Of a DNA stretch of 13,589 nt, positions 1 through 6,465 are shown one piece after another. The DNA lies in NCBI GenBank assembly GCA_003563255.1, contig PWSL01000065.1:1-13589 (forward strand), read 5' to 3'. This DNA comes from Desulfonatronospira sp. (GTDB taxonomy: Bacteria > Desulfobacterota > Desulfovibrionia > Desulfovibrionales > Desulfonatronovibrionaceae). Below the pieces are notes generated by a model. It saw only the letters and a program-made list of their open reading frames with translations. It was not told the origin of the DNA and ran no database searches. Both the position numbers and the translations under genes were made by a program. The first letter of the stretch is position 1. Each line of letters starts with the position of its first letter.

Positions 1-229
1 AAATATGACAGACGCTGAGTTGTGTGAACCTGCACAGATAGTACTAAGCGGGGACAGTCCCCAGGCCTGTTGCCAGGAACTACAACGGTACCGGCCAGGG
101 GACAGTCCCCGCGACACCTTTCCTGCACAAATAAAATATGACAGACGCTGAGTTGTGTGAACCTGCACAGATAGTACTAAGCGGGGACAGTCCCCAGGCC
201 TGTTGCCAGGAACTACAACGGTACCGGCC
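1..229. repeat. 133-base tandem duplication (second unit partial)
   Basis: Bases 1-96 recur without a mismatch at 134-229, an offset of 133. Unit 1 is 1-133 and may start before the window. Unit 2 stops at 229, where the sequence changes to another AGGCCTGTTGC stretch. Each unit carries the core GCGGGGACAGTCCCC (48-62 and 181-195). No coding sequence is visible. The perfect identity suggests a recent duplication, or an assembly artefact. Confidence 0.9.
48..112. repeat. REP-like long hairpin with GGGGACAGTCCCC arms
   Basis: The left arm 48-67 and right arm 93-112 are inverted repeats pairing at 18 of 20 positions (A:A mismatches at 56/104 and 63/97), around a loop of about 25 bases. Each arm contains the near-palindrome GGGGACAGTCCCC. 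This two-armed layout resembles REP/BIME elements mobilised by RAYT (TnpA-REP) transposases. That link is inference, since no such transposase is in the window. The duplicated copy at 181-229 has the left arm but not the right. Confidence 0.75.
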
Positions 230-347
230 CAGGCCTGTTGCTTTCCGGGGGTTGAATAATTAGTGCGGGACTGTCCCCAGTCACACCAAAGGCGTAATCG
301 CCGGCCTCACCATTTTGAACCCCCTGAACGGTCAACCCTTACAGGGT
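230..347. repeat. Degenerate GGGGAC-family repeat remnants
   Basis: GCGGGACTGTCCCC at 265-278 is a one-base-shortened version of the hairpin core. The stretch at about 300-345, with ACCCCCTGAACGGTCAAC and TTAC, aligns loosely with the better preserved copy at 930-972 (ACCCCCTGACTGGTTAAC, GTTAC). I read this as a decayed copy of the same family. No gene is visible here. Confidence 0.5.
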
Positions 348-366
348 GGCCGGTGTCCGGCCTTTT
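348..366 (+). terminator. Hairpin plus T run, terminator-like on + strand
   Basis: GGCCGG (348-353), loop TGT, CCGGCC (357-362), then TTTT (363-366) has the shape of an intrinsic terminator for + strand transcription. No + strand gene precedes it inside the window, so it may end a transcript from the left edge or simply be another repeat hairpin. It lies downstream of the response regulator, but on that strand it has no T run. Confidence 0.4.
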
Positions 367-412
367 AAAGAAGAATGTTCAGGGCTCAAACCCACGGATA
401 CTCCGGACATGA

Positions 413-772
413 CTATTTTTTCAGTATCTGCTTTACCTTTTCCAGAAGTTCAGTGAGATCAACCGACTTGACCACATAGTAGTCAGCAGCTATGGATTTC
501 AGGTCATGCTGAAAACTGTCGTAAGCAGTGCACAGTATTACCGGCAGGTTCTGGTCCCTGGACCTGATTTCCTGCAAAATATCCAGGCCGGACTTGTCCT
601 GGCCAAGCTTTATATCCAGTACAACCAGATCTGGATTTTCCTGGTCCAGCAGGGACAATATGGGCTCGCTGCCGTCTGAGGTGACCACATTGTAGCCGCT
701 GCTTTCAAACTCTTCCTGGTAAAGCATGCGGATGTGCAGTTCATCGTCCACAACCAAAATCTTTTTACTCAT
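413..772 (-). CDS. Single-domain response regulator (CheY-like receiver)
   Basis: This 119-residue protein is one receiver domain with no output domain. The expected residues are visible: acidic pair D9-D10 for Mg2+, phospho-acceptor D53 in LVVLDIKLG, the conserved Thr at T82, and switch lysine K102. The usual Lys-Pro after the last strand is Lys-Ser here (VVKS). Family knowledge says such proteins are phosphorylated by a histidine kinase and act by protein contact, or relay phosphate in multi-step systems. The start ATG has AAGGAG (779-784) six bases upstream. No kinase is adjacent, so the partner is unknown. Repeat-filled spacers lie on both sides, so it appears to be transcribed alone. The receiver fold is certain; the pathway cannot be told. 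Confidence 0.93.
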   Translation of the reverse strand: MSKKILVVDDELHIRMLYQEEFESSGYNVVTSDGSEPILSLLDQENPDLVVLDIKLGQDKSGLDILQEIRSRDQNLPVILCTAYDSFQHDLKSIAADYYVVKSVDLTELLEKVKQILKK

Positions 773-828
773 ATGAAACTCCTTTTGTTCAATACTCGTA
801 GTGTGTTAACCTGGAAACCGTTTAAGGG

Positions 829-857
829 AGTATTCTGGATCTTCAAAAGATGTTCAA
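829..857 (-). promoter_or_regulatory. Candidate sigma70-type promoter for the response regulator
   Basis: On the minus strand TTGAAC (857-852) is followed after 17 bases by AATACT (834-829). Each hexamer matches four of six consensus positions. The site is upstream of the start at 772. A 7-base inverted repeat, AATACTC (791-797) and GAGTATT (828-834), spans the presumed transcription start. Based on consensus only. Confidence 0.35.
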
Positions 858-876
858 CACTCAAGCTTGCTGCCTG

Positions 877-972
877 GTATCTGTTCAGCGCTTTGCATGT
901 GGCACGGGGACTGGGTCCCCAGGCCTGGTGCCGGTAATCACCACCGAGTACCCCCTGACTGGTTAACGTTAC
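877..972. repeat. GGGGAC-family composite repeat, copy in RR/ttuB spacer
   Basis: The first 38 bases (877-914) are identical to 8927-8964. The second part (about 928-960, GTGCCGGTAATCACCACCGA and on) recurs in inverted orientation at about 9005-9035 with only a few differences. Internally it folds: GGCAC (901-905) with GTGCC (928-932), and GGGGAC (906-911) with GTCCCC (915-920). It fills most of the 267-base divergent spacer 773-1039, which otherwise holds only the flanking promoters. Confidence 0.75.
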
Positions 973-997
973 ACAGATACAGCTGCCTGCGTAAAAT
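969..997 (+). promoter_or_regulatory. Weak promoter candidate for ttuB-ttuA
   Basis: TAAAAT at 992-997 is a good -10 match, 17 bases after TTACAC (969-974), which is a poor -35. It lies 42 bases before the start of the sulfur carrier gene. An AT-rich tract (1001-1030) follows. The -10 is the only persuasive part. Confidence 0.25.
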
Positions 998-1039
998 GAT
1001 AGTGTATTAAATTTTTTCTAAAAATAAAAGGGTATAGAC

Positions 1040-1234
1040 ATGCAAATCCTCATTGAACCTGACAACAAAATGGTGCATATTGAAAGGTCAGGTAACGTAA
1101 TCAATCTTTTGAAAAAGCTTGAACTAAGGCCTAACCAGGCCATTGTCATACGCGAAAATGAGCTTCTTACTCCTGACAGAATGCTGGACGAGGAGGATAA
1201 AATTGTTGTCAGAAAAATTGCTTCCCGAGGTTGA
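1040..1234 (+). CDS. ThiS/MoaD/TtuB-like ubiquitin-fold sulfur carrier
   Basis: This is a 64-residue protein with the beta-grasp pattern of small sulfur carriers: N-terminal strands, a helix (about 20-28, INLLKKLEL), the strand AIVIRENELL, then an acidic turn (LDEEDK) before the last strand. Its neighbour 3 bases downstream is a TtuA-family thiolase, so by analogy with Thermus TtuB it probably supplies sulfur as a C-terminal thiocarboxylate. The end is odd: it reads Ala-Ser-Arg-Gly and then tandem stops TGA TAA, where most carriers end Gly-Gly. AAAGGG (1027-1032) lies seven bases before the ATG. The activating E1-like enzyme is not in the window. ThiS or MoaD proper is less likely because no thiamine or molybdopterin gene is adjacent. 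Confidence 0.85.
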   Translation: MQILIEPDNKMVHIERSGNVINLLKKLELRPNQAIVIRENELLTPDRMLDEEDKIVVRKIASRG

Positions 1235-1237
1235 TAA

Positions 1238-2143
1238 GTGAAATGCACCAGATGCAGAGCAACTGCGGCAGTGGCTTTGCCCAGCCACAATGCCGGTTTC
1301 TGCCCGGACTGTTTTCAGGTGTTTTTCTCCAGGCAGGTGCAAAAGGCCATCAAGGAAAAAGATCTTTTCCAGCCAGAGGACAAAATACTCATCGCCCTCA
1401 GCGGAGGCAAAGACTCGCTGTCCCTGGCCAGAGAACTGAAACTTCTGGGCTATGACACAGCCGGATTGTATATAGATCTGGCCATTCCGGATTCTTCTGT
1501 CAAGGCCGGGGAGCATGTGGGAAGGTTCTGCCGGGAATTGGGGATCAACCTGCATGTTCTTGATCTGCAAAAGGAAGGGTTGCCTATACCCGAGGTGCAG
1601 AAAAAGTTGCGCCGGCCGGTATGTTCGGTTTGCGGGCAAATCAAGAGATACTACTTCAACAGGTTCGCCCTGGACAACGGCTATAGCGTCCTGGCAACCG
1701 GACATAACCTGGATGATGAAGTTGCCAGGCTCTTTTCCAATGTTATGCGCTGGGACACGGCCTACCTGGGAGACCAGGGGCCGGCACTGCCGGCGCAAGA
1801 GGGCTTTGTGCGCAAGGTCAAGCCCCTTTACAGACTCAGCGAATTCGAAACCGCCAACTACAGTTTCCTGGCGGGTATAGATTACTGCTATGCCCCTTGC
1901 CCCTACAGCAGGGGGGCCAGTTTTACCTTTTACAAGTCCCTGCTGGACGAACTGGAGCACCAGCAGCCGGGACGCAAAATCAACTTTTATGAGGGCTTTT
2001 TGAATCGGGCAAGGCGGGCTTTTGCCCGTCAGGAAGACCTGGAAGGGCTGAAGCCGGAGCCATGTCCGGTATGCGGCTACCCCACCACCGGGGAGGTCTG
2101 CGGGGTATGCCGTCTTCGGGAGATCATGGGCGCAAAGGGATAG
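1238..2143 (+). CDS. TtuA/TtcA-family tRNA 2-thiolation enzyme
   Basis: This 301-residue protein has the TtuA layout. An N-terminal zinc finger (C3, C6, H17, C22, C25) leads into a PP-loop ATPase with SGGKDS at 55-60, then a central CxxC (C129, C132) followed by K136, the GHNLDDE motif at 155-161, a third cysteine C221 in APCPYS, and a C-terminal zinc finger (C276, C279, C288, C291). In characterised TtuA the three inner cysteines hold a [4Fe-4S] cluster, and the enzyme adenylates and thiolates U54 of tRNA with sulfur from TtuB. The upstream carrier fits this. The start is GTG at 1238, with GAGG (1227-1230) seven bases upstream inside the carrier's last codons, so the two are probably translationally linked. 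The exact tRNA position modified is inferred. Confidence 0.9.
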   Translation: MKCTRCRATAAVALPSHNAGFCPDCFQVFFSRQVQKAIKEKDLFQPEDKILIALSGGKDSLSLARELKLLGYDTAGLYIDLAIPDSSVKAGEHVGRFCRELGINLHVLDLQKEGLPIPEVQKKLRRPVCSVCGQIKRYYFNRFALDNGYSVLATGHNLDDEVARLFSNVMRWDTAYLGDQGPALPAQEGFVRKVKPLYRLSEFETANYSFLAGIDYCYAPCPYSRGASFTFYKSLLDELEHQQPGRKINFYEGFLNRARRAFARQEDLEGLKPEPCPVCGYPTTGEVCGVCRLREIMGAKG

Positions 2144-2167
2144 GGGGTGCTGCAGGTTGACTCTGTC

Positions 2168-2659
2168 TCAGGCCGCCTTTTCCCGGACATAGTTGATGAG
2201 CCCGCCTTTGGCCAGGATATCGGCCATGAACTCAGGAACTGGAAGGCTGTTTACAGTGTCCCCCGTGGTATGGTTGATAATCTTGCCCTCCAGGGCCTTT
2301 ATTTCCAGTTCATCACCATCGCTTAGCCTGCTTATCTCATCGCCTACCTCCAGCAGGACCAGGCCCATGTTGAAGCCGTTGCGGTAAAATATGCGGGCGA
2401 AACTGTGGGCTACGACCACGGGAATCCCTGCGCCGAGTATGGCTATGGGGGCGTGCTCCCGGGAAGAGCCGCAGCCGAAATTCTTGCCTCCCAGCAGGAT
2501 ATCCCCCTTGTTTATCCGGCTGACCCAGTTTTCTTCCAGGCCGGCCATGCAGTTGCGGCCCAGTTCTTCCGGATCAGTGGTTACCAGGAACCTGGCCGGG
2601 ATGATGGCGTCTGTATCTATATGATCTCCCACCTTGTGCGCTTTGCCTTTGAAATGCAT
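2168..2659 (-). CDS. leuD: 3-isopropylmalate dehydratase, small subunit
   Basis: LeuD is the swivelling small subunit which, with LeuC, converts 2-isopropylmalate to 3-isopropylmalate in cytoplasmic leucine synthesis. At 163 residues it is the short type-2 form (archaeal/clostridial-like) rather than the roughly 200-residue enterobacterial form. Visible motifs are the N-terminal [14 protein letters not shown] and the family signature [11 protein letters not shown] at 61-71. GGAGG (2666-2670) sits six bases before the ATG, and leuC ends 21 bases upstream. The gene converges on ttuA with only 24 bases between the stop codons and no clear terminator there. A homoaconitase-like or dimethylmalate small subunit is possible on sequence alone, but the leuA-leuC context argues for LeuD. 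Confidence 0.95.
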   Translation of the reverse strand: MHFKGKAHKVGDHIDTDAIIPARFLVTTDPEELGRNCMAGLEENWVSRINKGDILLGGKNFGCGSSREHAPIAILGAGIPVVVAHSFARIFYRNGFNMGLVLLEVGDEISRLSDGDELEIKALEGKIINHTTGDTVNSLPVPEFMADILAKGGLINYVREKAA

Positions 2660-2680
2660 AACTTTCCTCCTGCAGAATGA

Positions 2681-3940
2681 TTAAACCCGCGCGGGGTGAA
2701 TGATGCGCCCGGCTACAGCGGTGGACGCGGCCACGTAGGGCGAGCCCAGGTAGACTTTGCTTTCCAGGCTGCCCATGCGGCCCTTGAAGTTGCGGTTGGT
2801 GGTGGCCAGGCAGGTTTCTCCTGAGGCCAGAATACCCATGTGCCCGCCCAGGCAGGGACCACAGGTGGGAGGGCCTATTATGCCCCCGGCTTTTAAAAAT
2901 ATTTCCAGCAGGCCCTCTTCCAGGGCCTGGGCATATATTTTAGGAGTAGCCGGCAGGACGATAAAGCGAACGTTTTTGTCCACTTTACGATCCTTTAATA
3001 TGTGTGCGGCCTGTCTGAGATCCGAGATGCGGCCGTTGGTGCACGATCCCAGAACCACCTGGTCCACTTTTATTTCTCCCAGGTCGTCCACCCCGGCTAC
3101 ATTGTCCGGCAGGTGCGGGCAGGCGATCTGTGGGGGCATGCCGCTGACCTGCATATCCACCTGCATGCAGTATCCGGCCTGCCCGTCAGGCTCAAGCAGA
3201 TCGTCGCCCAGGCGGCCATGTTCCCGGCAGTAGTCCAGGGTGACCTGGTCCACGGGAAAGAGCCCGGCCTTGCCCCCGGCTTCAATGGCCATGTTGGCCA
3301 TGGTCATTCTGGCTTCAGCGTCCAGCTCGGCCAGGGTATCACCGGCGAATTCCAGGGCCCGGTACAGGGCTCCATCCACCTTGATGCGTCCAATGAGATT
3401 CAGAATAAGGTCCTTGGAAGTAGTGAACTCATCCAGGCTTCCATTCATATTCACCCTGATGGTTTCCGGGATCTTGAACCATGTCTCCCCCAGGGCCATG
3501 GCTGCAGCGATATCGGTGCTGCCCATTCCAGTGGCGAAGGCCCCCAGGCCGCCGTAGGTGCAGGTGTGGCTGTCAGCCCCCACCACTACGTCCCCCGGTC
3601 CCACCAGTCCCAGTTCAGGCAGCAGGGCATGCTCTACACCCACGTTGCCGCCTTCGTAGTAGTGAGTAATGTTCATTTCCCGGGCGAAACGGCGTACTTT
3701 CTGCACCTGCTCGGCGGAGGCGATGTCCTTGTTGGGGGTGAAATGATCGCAGACCAGGGCTATTTTGTCTGCATCGAACACTCTGGGCGCCTGCATCTTG
3801 CGGAAAGAATCCACCGCCAGGGGGGCGGTGATGTCGTTGGCCAGGACCAGGCTTACCCGGCAGGGTATTATCTGCCCGGGCTTTTTTATCTCCTCTGGAC
3901 TATGCTTTTGCAGAATCTTTTCAGCCAGATTTTTTCCCAC
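2681..3940 (-). CDS. leuC: 3-isopropylmalate dehydratase, large subunit
   Basis: LeuC is the catalytic [4Fe-4S] subunit of isopropylmalate isomerase, in the aconitase family. At 419 residues it is the type-2 form. Cluster ligands are visible as C300 (VLGSCTNGR) and C360/C363 (PPTCGPCLGG). The substrate-region motifs CDHFTPN (64-70) and GADSHTCTYGGLGAFATGMG (121-140) are intact. The start is GTG at 3940, supported by AAGGAG seven bases upstream (3948-3953). It lies 35 bases after leuA and 21 before leuD, so the three are most likely one transcript. Confidence 0.96.
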   Translation of the reverse strand: MGKNLAEKILQKHSPEEIKKPGQIIPCRVSLVLANDITAPLAVDSFRKMQAPRVFDADKIALVCDHFTPNKDIASAEQVQKVRRFAREMNITHYYEGGNVGVEHALLPELGLVGPGDVVVGADSHTCTYGGLGAFATGMGSTDIAAAMALGETWFKIPETIRVNMNGSLDEFTTSKDLILNLIGRIKVDGALYRALEFAGDTLAELDAEARMTMANMAIEAGGKAGLFPVDQVTLDYCREHGRLGDDLLEPDGQAGYCMQVDMQVSGMPPQIACPHLPDNVAGVDDLGEIKVDQVVLGSCTNGRISDLRQAAHILKDRKVDKNVRFIVLPATPKIYAQALEEGLLEIFLKAGGIIGPPTCGPCLGGHMGILASGETCLATTNRNFKGRMGSLESKVYLGSPYVAASTAVAGRIIHPARV

Positions 3941-3975
3941 GTCGCCTCTCCTTATCTATCTCGATTGTATATTGA

Positions 3976-5520
3976 TCAGGGAATGTTGCGGCTCTGTTCC
4001 GCCTTGGGATCGGTTTCCTTCTTGGCCAGCCGGTTCAGGGCGTTTATATAGGCCTTGGCGCTGGCGACAATAACATCAGGGTCGGCCGCTCTGCCCACCG
4101 AAGTGACACTGTTTTCTTCCAGCTTCACCGTGACTTCTCCCTGGGCATCAGTACCGCCGGTAATGGCGTTTACAGAATAGCGAAGCAGAGTGGGGTTGCG
4201 CTTCACCAGGCGGTCGATGGTGTTGAAGACCGCGTCAATGGCTCCCACCCCGAAATCGGAAAGCTGTTTTTCTTCGCCCAGCACTTCCATTTTCAGGGCT
4301 GCAGTGGGGATGGCCATGTTGCCGGAAATGGAGCTCAGGTAGATAAGTTTAAATTTGTCCGGGATGCGGTAGACCTCTTCCAGGACAATGGCCTCCACGT
4401 CCTCCATGTACAGCTTTTTCTTCTTGTCCGCCAGGGATTTGACCACCTCTGAAACCTGGGTCAGCTGTTCCCTGGTCAGGCGGTATCCCAGTTCTTCCAG
4501 CTTCTGGTTCAGGGCGTGCCTGCCGGAATGTTTGCCTATGACTATGTCGCTGCCGGCCTTGCCTATGCTGGCCGGGGTCATGATCTCGTAGGTCTCACGG
4601 TTCTTAAGCATCCCGGCCTGGTGAATGCCGGACTCGTGGGCAAAGGCATTGCCGCCGATAATGGGCTTGTAGGGCGGTATGGGCTGACCTATGATCATGG
4701 ACAGAAGCCGACAGGATGGATATATCTGCTCGGTTTTTATACCTGTTTCCAGGTTGTAGAAACCCTTGCGTACGTTCAGGGCCATGACCAGTTCTTCCAG
4801 GGCCGCGTTGCCGGCACGCTCTCCGATGCCGCTCAGGGTTACTTCCGCCTGCCTGGCCCCGGCCTTGCAGGCGGCCAGGGTGTTGGCCACCCCCAGCCCC
4901 AGGTCGTTGTGGCAGTGCACGCTGAATATGGCCCGTTCACTTTCTTTTACGTTGGTCAGAAGGTAGTCGATGAGTTCTGCATATTCCTGGGGCTGGGCAT
5001 AACCTACGGTGTCCGGGATATTTATGACTCCGGCTCCGGCGTCTATGGCGGTCTGAACCACCTGCACCAGGAACCCTGGATCGGAGCGGGAGGCATCCTC
5101 GGCCGAAAATTCCACGCTGGGACAGAGACTCCTGGCGTAGGTCACCGCCTCGTGAGCGATTTCCATGATCTGTTCCCTGGTTTTGTCCAACTTGTATTTC
5201 ATGTGAATATCCGAAGTGGCCAGGAAGGTATGCAGTCTTGGCTGGGCAGCGTGCCTCACTGCTTTCCAGGCCTTGTCCATGTCCTCCTTGACCGCACGGC
5301 AGAGGCCGGCCACCTGGCAGTCCTTCACTGTGGCTGCAATTTCGGAGACGGCCTCCTGGTCCCCGGCACTGGCAGCGGGGAACCCGGCCTCTATGACGTC
5401 CACTCCCAGGCGTTCGAGCTGTCTGGCCAGACGTATCTTTTCCCCGGCGTTCATGGTGGCCCCGGGTGACTGTTCTCCGTCGCGCAAAGTGGTATCAAAA
5501 ATATAGATTCTATCAGACAT
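3976..5520 (-). CDS. leuA: 2-isopropylmalate synthase
   Basis: LeuA condenses acetyl-CoA with 2-ketoisovalerate, the first committed step of leucine synthesis. The N-terminal TIM-barrel shows [13 protein letters not shown] with the metal-binding Asp and general-base Arg, then the HCHND metal site and [10 protein letters not shown]. The C-terminal third carries the LeuA regulatory domain (around [15 protein letters not shown]), which binds leucine for feedback inhibition in this family. I chose the ATG at 5520, giving 514 residues. AGGAG (5527-5531) is six bases before it, but directly abuts the alternative in-frame ATG at 5526, leaving that one no spacing. The protein has the usual length and looks intact. 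Homocitrate or citramalate synthase is unlikely given leuC and leuD immediately downstream. Confidence 0.96.
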   Translation of the reverse strand: MSDRIYIFDTTLRDGEQSPGATMNAGEKIRLARQLERLGVDVIEAGFPAASAGDQEAVSEIAATVKDCQVAGLCRAVKEDMDKAWKAVRHAAQPRLHTFLATSDIHMKYKLDKTREQIMEIAHEAVTYARSLCPSVEFSAEDASRSDPGFLVQVVQTAIDAGAGVINIPDTVGYAQPQEYAELIDYLLTNVKESERAIFSVHCHNDLGLGVANTLAACKAGARQAEVTLSGIGERAGNAALEELVMALNVRKGFYNLETGIKTEQIYPSCRLLSMIIGQPIPPYKPIIGGNAFAHESGIHQAGMLKNRETYEIMTPASIGKAGSDIVIGKHSGRHALNQKLEELGYRLTREQLTQVSEVVKSLADKKKKLYMEDVEAIVLEEVYRIPDKFKLIYLSSISGNMAIPTAALKMEVLGEEKQLSDFGVGAIDAVFNTIDRLVKRNPTLLRYSVNAITGGTDAQGEVTVKLEENSVTSVGRAADPDVIVASAKAYINALNRLAKKETDPKAEQSRNIP

Positions 5521-5697
5521 ATCCATCTCCTGGCTGGTTTTTAAGAAAACCTGCTGTATTTAAATTAATCCGGCGCAAAAGTCCATGAGCAACAACCTGG
5601 GATGCACCTGATCCGACAGTACGCATTGCTCTAAATGTGATTTCAGGCCGGATGCGGTAATTATCCCTCAAGGATTGATTATCAGAAGAAAAGATTT
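5521..5697 (-). promoter_or_regulatory. leuA leader region
   Basis: This 177-base stretch between pssA and the chosen leuA start should hold any leuA-specific promoter or leader. I found no T-box signature (TGGNACCGCG). A 15-codon frame at 5607-5560 begins GTG and has three consecutive Leu codons (see findings). A hairpin, GGTTTT-CTTA-AAAACC on the coding strand (5551-5536), lies just before the AGGAG. It has no T run, so it is not a standard terminator. Confidence 0.35.
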
Positions 5698-6465
5698 TTA
5701 CGGGAACTCCTTGCGGGGTTCCCGTAGATGAGCGGGCTTGCGCAGGGGCAGATAAAGATAAGTATAAAGTATACCGGAAATTATATAGGTCATGAAGACT
5801 ATGAAAATAATCAGCTTGGGTTCCGAGGCCACCAGGACAAAAAGCATGATGGCGGTTACAGTGGAGGAAAAAGGGTGCAGGCGGACCATTTCCAGTTCCT
5901 TGAAGGAAGCATACTTGACCTTGCTGATCATGAGCAGGCTGAGGATAAAGGCCAGGGCCATGGTAAAGGTCGGCAGTACGTGGATGAGGACCACCTCGGG
6001 CAGATAGGTGCTGAACAGGATGAGTGCAGCCAGGGTACAGGCGGCGGCCGGAATGGGCAGGCCCACGAAAAATTTCTTGGGCAGGTTTTTGGTCTGCAGG
6101 TTGAACCTGGCCAGACGCAGGGCTCCGCAGGCCATGAACAGAAAAGGCACTACAAGGCCCACCTGGCCGAAGTTGTGTGTCTGCCACAAGTAGATGGTGA
6201 CAGCCGGGCATACTCCGAATGAAACCAGGTCCGAGAGGGAGTCGAACTGGATGCCGAAATCCGAGGCGGATTTGGTGAGCCTGGCGATTTTGCCGTCCAG
6301 CCCGTCAAATATGCAGGCAGCCAGTATGGCCAGTGCACTTTGCTCAAAACGGCCTTCAATGGCCCAGAGTATCCCCAGAAACCCTGCGAAAAGGGCCGCA
6401 GTGGTCAGAAGGTTGGGCAGGATGTAAAAACCTTTATGTTTGGGTCCGGATGTATTCTGAGTCAT
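5698..6465 (-). CDS. pssA: CDP-diacylglycerol--serine O-phosphatidyltransferase
   Basis: This inner-membrane enzyme makes phosphatidylserine from CDP-diacylglycerol and serine. The 255-residue protein carries the full CDP-alcohol phosphatidyltransferase motif: D54, D57-G58, A61-R62, G71, D75 and D79, with the spacing of DxxDGxxARx8GxxxDxxxD. Several hydrophobic segments (about 15-35, 84-100, 105-120, 140-180 and 195-230) fit a multi-pass membrane protein of the soluble-tail-free PssA type. Its ATG overlaps the psd stop as ATGA, so the two are translationally coupled, and psd supplies the next enzyme in the pathway. The stop codon lies at the edge of a strong hairpin (5700-5725). Phosphatidylglycerophosphate synthase shares the motif, but the psd partner favours PssA. 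Confidence 0.93.
   Translation of the reverse strand: MTQNTSGPKHKGFYILPNLLTTAALFAGFLGILWAIEGRFEQSALAILAACIFDGLDGKIARLTKSASDFGIQFDSLSDLVSFGVCPAVTIYLWQTHNFGQVGLVVPFLFMACGALRLARFNLQTKNLPKKFFVGLPIPAAACTLAALILFSTYLPEVVLIHVLPTFTMALAFILSLLMISKVKYASFKELEMVRLHPFSSTVTAIMLFVLVASEPKLIIFIVFMTYIISGILYTYLYLPLRKPAHLREPRKEFP
5700..5725 (-). terminator. Strong hairpin overlapping the pssA stop
   Basis: ACGGGAACTCC (5700-5710) pairs with GGGGTTCCCGT (5715-5725) around a TTGC tetraloop: 11 pairs, one of them G:U. It covers the last codons of pssA. On the minus strand it is followed by AAAAA and then TCTTTTCTT, so the T tract is delayed and imperfect. It could be a weak terminator separating pssA from leuA, or an mRNA 3'-end stabiliser. 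Confidence 0.45.

Noticed and set aside
1..229. CRISPR array at the left edge
   Set aside because: There are only two units of about 96 identical bases with a 37-base interval. Repeat length and internal structure do not fit CRISPR, and no cas gene is present.
734..937. 67-codon + strand frame overlapping the response regulator start
   Set aside because: It overlaps the regulator's start and ribosome binding site and ends inside a repeat. It has no ribosome binding site of its own.
1124..1960. 278-codon minus-strand frame opposite ttuA
   Set aside because: It is a shadow of the ttuB-ttuA coding strand, which has clear family motifs. The antisense frame has none.
5513..5626. 37-codon minus-strand frame from an ATG at 5626 overlapping the leuA start
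   Set aside because: It has only a weak GAG upstream, no motif and no unusual Leu content. The shorter GTG frame in the same place is a better leader candidate.
5521..5697. T-box leader for leuA
   Set aside because: No TGGNACCGCG motif or specifier-loop arrangement could be found on the minus strand.
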